The translations under genes and the position numbers were made by a program. A stretch of 64,000 nt of DNA from Phytomonospora sp040655735 (GTDB lineage: Bacteria > Actinomycetota > Actinomycetes > Mycobacteriales > Micromonosporaceae): positions 200,261 through 264,260 of the forward strand of contig NZ_JBFAKK010000013.1 of assembly GCF_040655735.1 (NCBI RefSeq). The letters are read 5' to 3'. Shown here one piece after another: positions 60,610-64,000 of the stretch (the first letter of the stretch is position 1; each line of letters opens with the position of its first letter). A model generated the notes under the pieces. It had not been told where the DNA came from, ran no database searches, and saw only the letters and a program-made list of their open reading frames with translations.

Positions 60610-61542
60610 ATGGACGCACTCGCCGGACTCCTCGACGGTCCCCGCGCCAAAGGCGCCTTCCTCATCCGCTCCCGGATGAACCCGCCCTGGTCGGTCCGGA
60701 TCGCCGACCGCGCACCCCTCACCTTGCTGGCCATGACCTCCGGAAACGCCCACGTCACCACCGCCGACGGCGCCGTCCGCGAACTGTGCGAAGGCCAGAT
60801 CGCCGTCCTGCGCGGCCCCGACCCCTACGTCGTCGCCGACACCCCAGAGACCCCCGTCCACTGGATCATCCACCCCGACCAGCGCTGCACCACCCTCGAC
60901 GGCGAACCCGTCCACAACACCCTCGAATTCGGCGTCCGCTCCTGGGGCAACGCCCCCGACGGCGCCACCGGCATGCTCATCGGCACCTACCGCGTCCACA
61001 ACGAGGTCAGCCGCCGCCTCCTGGGCAACCTCCCGCCCATGCTCACCGTCACCGGCGAGGAACTCGGCTCGCCGCTTCCCGAACTCCTCGCCGCCGAGAT
61101 CACCCGCGACGCCCCCGGCCAGGACGTCGTCCTCGACCGCCTCCTCGACCTCCTCCTCATCGCCGTCCTGCGCGCCTGGTTCAGCGGCGCCGACGCCCCC
61201 GCCTGGTACCGCGCCTGGGGCGACCCCGTCGTCGGCCGAGCCATGCGCCTCATGCACACCGACGTCGCCCGCCCCTGGACCGTCGCCGACCTCGCCACCG
61301 AGACCGGCGTCTCCCGCGCCACCCTCGCCCGCCGCTTCACCGACCTGGCCGGCGAGCCGCCCATGTCCTTCCTCGCCGACCTGCGCCTCACGCTGGCCGC
61401 CGACCGTCTCCGCGAACCCGAGACCACCGTCGGCGCCGTCGCCCGCGAAGTCGGCTACGGAAGCCCCTTCGCGCTGTCCACCGCCTTCAAACGCGCCCGC
61501 GGGGTCAGCCCTCGCGAATACCGCCGCCGCGTCCACGCGTGA
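60610..61542 (+). CDS. AraC-family transcriptional activator
   Basis: A 310-residue AraC protein: N-terminal cupin-type ligand domain (AraC_binding_2-like, MNPPWSVRIADRAPLTLLAM), C-terminal double HTH from about residue 205 (PWTVADLATETGVSRATLARRF, TTVGAVAREVGYGSPFALSTAFKRARGVSPREYRR). The cupin group with this opening is common in regulators of divergent oxidoreductases. It probably responds to an electrophile or aldehyde; not shown. Confidence 0.9.
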   Translation: MDALAGLLDGPRAKGAFLIRSRMNPPWSVRIADRAPLTLLAMTSGNAHVTTADGAVRELCEGQIAVLRGPDPYVVADTPETPVHWIIHPDQRCTTLDGEPVHNTLEFGVRSWGNAPDGATGMLIGTYRVHNEVSRRLLGNLPPMLTVTGEELGSPLPELLAAEITRDAPGQDVVLDRLLDLLLIAVLRAWFSGADAPAWYRAWGDPVVGRAMRLMHTDVARPWTVADLATETGVSRATLARRFTDLAGEPPMSFLADLRLTLAADRLREPETTVGAVAREVGYGSPFALSTAFKRARGVSPREYRRRVHA

Positions 61543-61625
61543 CCTGCCCCGCTCGGTTTGGGGCACGGCCCCGACCCTGCGTAGAGTTCTTGGTCGCAGT
61601 CGACGCCACGAAACGGGAAGAGCAG

Positions 61626-63083
61626 ATGGAGCACGCCGAGAACGCCGAACACGCCGACGGGATCGACCCCGCCCGCATGGAGATCTGCATGAGCGTGCTC
61701 GCCGAGGTGCTCGCCCTCCCCGGCGACCACCCCGACTCCGTCGCCGTGCGCCGCGCCACCGCCGGCATCTACAAGAACGTCAAGCAGCAGCGCCGCCGCG
61801 ACAAGCGCGCCTCGGTCACCGCCGCCGACGCCGCCGTCACCGCCGCGACCGCCACCGGCGCCCCCGACCGCATCGACGACGAGACCAACGGCATCCCGCT
61901 GGCCCGCACCGCCGCCGAGCAGACCGTCGGCTTCCTCCAGCGCGCCCGCTCCTGCTACATCTGCAAGGACCGCTACCGCGAGGTCGACGCCTTCTACCAC
62001 CAGCTCTGCCCCGCCTGCGCCAAGGAGAACTGGAGCAGGCGCGAGGCACGCGCCGACCTGTCGGGCAAGCGCGCCCTACTCACCGGCGGCCGCGCCAAGA
62101 TCGGCATGTACATCGCCCTGCGCCTCCTGCGCGACGGCGCCCACACCACCATCACCACCCGCTTCCCCAACGACGCCGTCCGCCGCTTCGCCGCCATGGA
62201 CGACCACGCCGACTGGATACACCGCCTCAAGATCGTCGGTCTCGACCTGCGCGACCCCGCCCAGGTCGTCGCGCTCGCCGACGACGTCGCCGCCGCCGGC
62301 CCGCTGGACATCCTCATCAACAACGCCGCCCAGACCGTCCGGCGCTCCCCGGGCGCCTACCAGGCGCTCATCGAGGCCGAGGCCGCCGCGCTGCCCGCCG
62401 GTGAACTCCCCGAACGCGTGAGCTTCGGCGGCGTCACCGCCCAGAACGCCCTCGCGATCGCCGCCGCGGCCGACGGCTCACCGCACGCGCTCACCCCGCA
62501 GATGCTCACCGAACTCGCCCTGACCTCGGGATCGGCGACCCTGGAACGGATCTCGACCGGCACCGCCGTCGACGCCGGCGGCCTGGTCCCCGACCTGGTG
62601 GACACCAACTCCTGGGTGCAGGTCGTCGACGAGGTCGACCCGGTGGAACTGCTCGAAGTGCAGCTGTGCAACCAGACCGCGCCCTTCATCCTGGTCAGCC
62701 GCCTGCGCCAGGCCATGCGCGCCTCAACGGCCCGCCGCAAGTACGTCGTCAACGTCTCGGCCATGGAGGGCGTGTTCAGTCGCGGCTACAAGGGCCCCGG
62801 GCACCCGCACACGAACATGGCCAAGGCCGCGCTGAACATGCTGACCCGCACCAGCGCCCGCGAGATGCTGTCCGACGGGATCCTGATGACCAGCGTCGAC
62901 ACCGGCTGGATCACCGACGAGCGCCCGCACACCCAGAAGATCCGGCTGGCCGACGAGGGCTTCCACGCGCCCCTCGACCTCGTCGACGGCGCCGCCCGCG
63001 TCTACGACCCGATCGTGCGCGGCGAGGCCGGCGAGGACCTCTTCGGCGTCTTCCTCAAGGACTTCGCGCCGGCGGGCTGGTAG
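61626..63083 (+). CDS. SDR-fold protein with N-terminal zinc ribbon
   Basis: A 485-residue protein. Residues 1-100 are charged and helical. A treble-clef or ribbon follows: C110-x2-C113 (CYICKDRY) and C128-x2-C131 (CPACAKENW). The rest is a Rossmann SDR: ALLTGGRAKIGMYIALRL, DILINNAAQTV, NVSAMEG. At the usual YxxxK site the sequence is TNMAK (in HPHTNMAKAALN), so the catalytic Tyr is Thr while Lys is kept. An inserted region about 240-330 is unusual for SDRs. It may bind NAD(P) without ordinary reductase activity. ATG follows GGGAAGAG. Confidence 0.8.
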   Translation: MEHAENAEHADGIDPARMEICMSVLAEVLALPGDHPDSVAVRRATAGIYKNVKQQRRRDKRASVTAADAAVTAATATGAPDRIDDETNGIPLARTAAEQTVGFLQRARSCYICKDRYREVDAFYHQLCPACAKENWSRREARADLSGKRALLTGGRAKIGMYIALRLLRDGAHTTITTRFPNDAVRRFAAMDDHADWIHRLKIVGLDLRDPAQVVALADDVAAAGPLDILINNAAQTVRRSPGAYQALIEAEAAALPAGELPERVSFGGVTAQNALAIAAAADGSPHALTPQMLTELALTSGSATLERISTGTAVDAGGLVPDLVDTNSWVQVVDEVDPVELLEVQLCNQTAPFILVSRLRQAMRASTARRKYVVNVSAMEGVFSRGYKGPGHPHTNMAKAALNMLTRTSAREMLSDGILMTSVDTGWITDERPHTQKIRLADEGFHAPLDLVDGAARVYDPIVRGEAGEDLFGVFLKDFAPAGW

Positions 63084-63094
63084 CCGTGGCCGTC

Positions 63095-63343
63095 ATGAAG
63101 CGCGGGGCGCTGGCGGCCTGGCTGCGCACCGAGAAGCGACTGTCCAAAGCGGACGCCGAGAAGTGGGCGGCCCAGTTGCAGGGCCTCGACCAGAAGTTCC
63201 TCTCACCGCTGGTCGACATCGCCGTCGACTCGGGGACACCGCCGCTGCACGTCCTGGCGGTGCTCGCCGAGAAGCACCGCGACCAGGCCTTCGTGAAGGC
63301 CGCGAAGTCGCATCTGGCGCAGGCGGCCAAGCGCGGGAGCTAG
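63095..63343 (+). CDS. Small basic hypothetical protein
   Basis: An 82-residue Lys/Ala-rich protein (MKRGALAAWLRTEKRLSK start, ending HLAQAAKRGS) with amphipathic helices and no Cys. No family recognised. GTG 63086 is an in-frame alternative start, 2 bp after the SDR stop, suggesting translation with the zinc-ribbon SDR. Confidence 0.55.
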   Translation: MKRGALAAWLRTEKRLSKADAEKWAAQLQGLDQKFLSPLVDIAVDSGTPPLHVLAVLAEKHRDQAFVKAAKSHLAQAAKRGS

Positions 63344-63354
63344 GCTTCGGCGCC

Positions 63355-63924
63355 ATGGACGCCGCGGCACGACGGGCACGCGCGATCCTCGCCGAGGGGC
63401 GGGGACTCGACGAAGTGCTGTGGATGCTCGACTAGGACCTGCCGGCCGCCGTCGCGCGGATCAGGGTGCTTCGCGACGTGACCGGCCTGTCCCTGCGCGA
63501 CGCGATGGTCATGTGGGAGCGGTTCGGCCGGGGGACGCCGCTGGGCCATCTGCGCGCGCCGCAGCTGGCCGCGATCCGCGAGGTGAGCGTGCCCGGCGAG
63601 CACACCCGGCACGCCCGCGACCATTTCGTCGACGCTTTCGTGGAACGCCGGGCGGTCGAGACGATCGGCCGGGGGACCGGCCGCTTCGAGGGCGTGTACT
63701 TCCATCCCGGTGAACCGGCCGACGCTGGCCCCGATCCCCACCACTCCGGCTGGAGCAGCGGCGATTTCGACGAGTACCGCGGCGAACTGCTCGCGCTCGC
63801 GGCCTCCGGCCACCCCTTGGCCGGGCGAGTCACCGTCGAGGACCGCGGCCCCGACGCCCTCGTCCTGCGCTTCGACTTCGACCAGGGCTTGTCCTGTGGG
63901 CCTTCGGGGCTGCGGCACCCGTAA
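63355..63924 (+). pseudogene. Gene interrupted by an in-frame amber codon
   Basis: ATG 63355 opens a frame (MDAAARRARAILAEGRG, then LDEVLWMLD) that stops at TAG 63433-63435. The same frame continues without another stop to TAA 63922-63924: DLPAAVARIRVLRDVTGLSL, RDAMVMWERFGRG, then a Glu/His-rich part. Both sides read as one protein of about 189 residues; a single change (for example GAG to TAG) explains the break. The downstream part alone has a possible GTG/ATG start near 63466. Family not recognised. Nonsense mutation, sequencing error or stop read-through are the options. Confidence 0.65.
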
Positions 63925-63960
63925 GATCACCGGCCACTGAGGACGCTGTACTTTCGCATC

Positions 63961-64000
63961 ATGGACACCGATCGCTTCGACACCGCCACGCTCCACGACG
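63961..64000 (+). CDS. Possible start of a gene cut by the window edge
   Basis: ATG 63961 begins MDTDRFDTATLHD and runs to the window end. An acidic, high-GC3 start is plausible, but no clear Shine-Dalgarno is adjacent and too little is visible for a family. Confidence 0.35.
   Translation, partial: MDTDRFDTATLHD

Overview
The window is 64 kb of very GC-rich DNA (roughly 70% or more) with strong G/C preference at third codon positions, many GTG starts, 4-base ATGA/GTGA gene overlaps, Tat signal peptides, CsbD, a DsbA-VKOR pair and LacI/ROK/AraC regulators. This fits the chromosome of a high-GC actinomycete of soil type. The sequence alone does not settle the genus. I saw no rRNA, tRNA, CRISPR array, insertion sequence or prophage.

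Layout. (1) 1-6.9 kb: a frameshifted MarR remnant, then an arsenic-type regulon. A divergent ArsR (4968-5330) has the Cys15-Cys16 pair and a CVCDL motif. Three near-identical copies of a TTGA-N6-TCGAATCAR operator lie before (a) the arsR gene, which is followed by an FMO-like flavoprotein, (b) a 74-residue protein with four Cys-Cys-Gly modules coupled to an M28 peptidase homologue, and (c) a second flavoprotein with CC/GCCG motifs coupled to an MFS exporter. A second ArsR lies inside the locus. No intact ArsB/Acr3 pump or arsenate reductase is present here. (2) 7.1-13.3 kb: a ROK regulator and two overlapping secreted multidomain proteins (a PQQ-type sugar dehydrogenase, and a ThuA/DUF1080 protein, each ending in CBM6 and ricin-B domains). 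(3) 13.3-23 kb: a surface-protein remnant with a misplaced LPxTG sorting signal, TetR/GNAT, an orphan KdpDE-type two-component pair, an erythromycin-esterase-type enzyme with a divergent HTH gene, a FetB-like permease, and a stress SDR-CsbD pair behind a SigB-like promoter. (4) 22.9-35.1 kb: secreted and housekeeping-type genes, including a beta-helix protein, a large subtilase, a CadD-like exporter, an orphan SUKH protein, an AI-2E-family permease, a Tat-exported amidohydrolase and a phytase-like esterase.

(5) 35.2-36.3 kb: a second ars operon (arsR-acr3-arsC) in which all three genes carry deletions but keep their termini and 4-base overlaps, next to an intact YnfA. (6) 36.5-38.3 kb: an extracytoplasmic disulfide system (DsbA-like plus VKOR). 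(7) 38.4-51.8 kb: a pectin/hexuronate unit: secreted pectate lyase, a six-gene minus-strand operon (two Gfo/Idh/MocA oxidoreductases, uronate isomerase, a fuconate-dehydratase-like enolase-family enzyme, a fructuronate/tagaturonate-reductase-like enzyme, a KdgF-like cupin), a divergent LacI regulator with visible operators, and a sugar ABC importer with a YesL-like membrane protein. The likely logic is pectate cleavage outside, ABC import, isomerisation by UxaC, reduction to an aldonate, then dehydration by the enolase-family enzyme in place of the absent UxaA. (8) 51.9-64 kb: a second large subtilase, arginyl-tRNA synthetase, an SMP-30-type protein, GNAT, an NmrA-type reductase divergent from AraC, an SDR with an N-terminal zinc ribbon, a gene broken by an in-frame amber codon, and the possible start of a gene cut by the window edge.

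The best candidate for an undescribed system is the ArsR-controlled CCG-peptide/M28/flavoprotein/MFS regulon at 0.4-6.4 kb, read together with the decayed classical ars operon at 35 kb.
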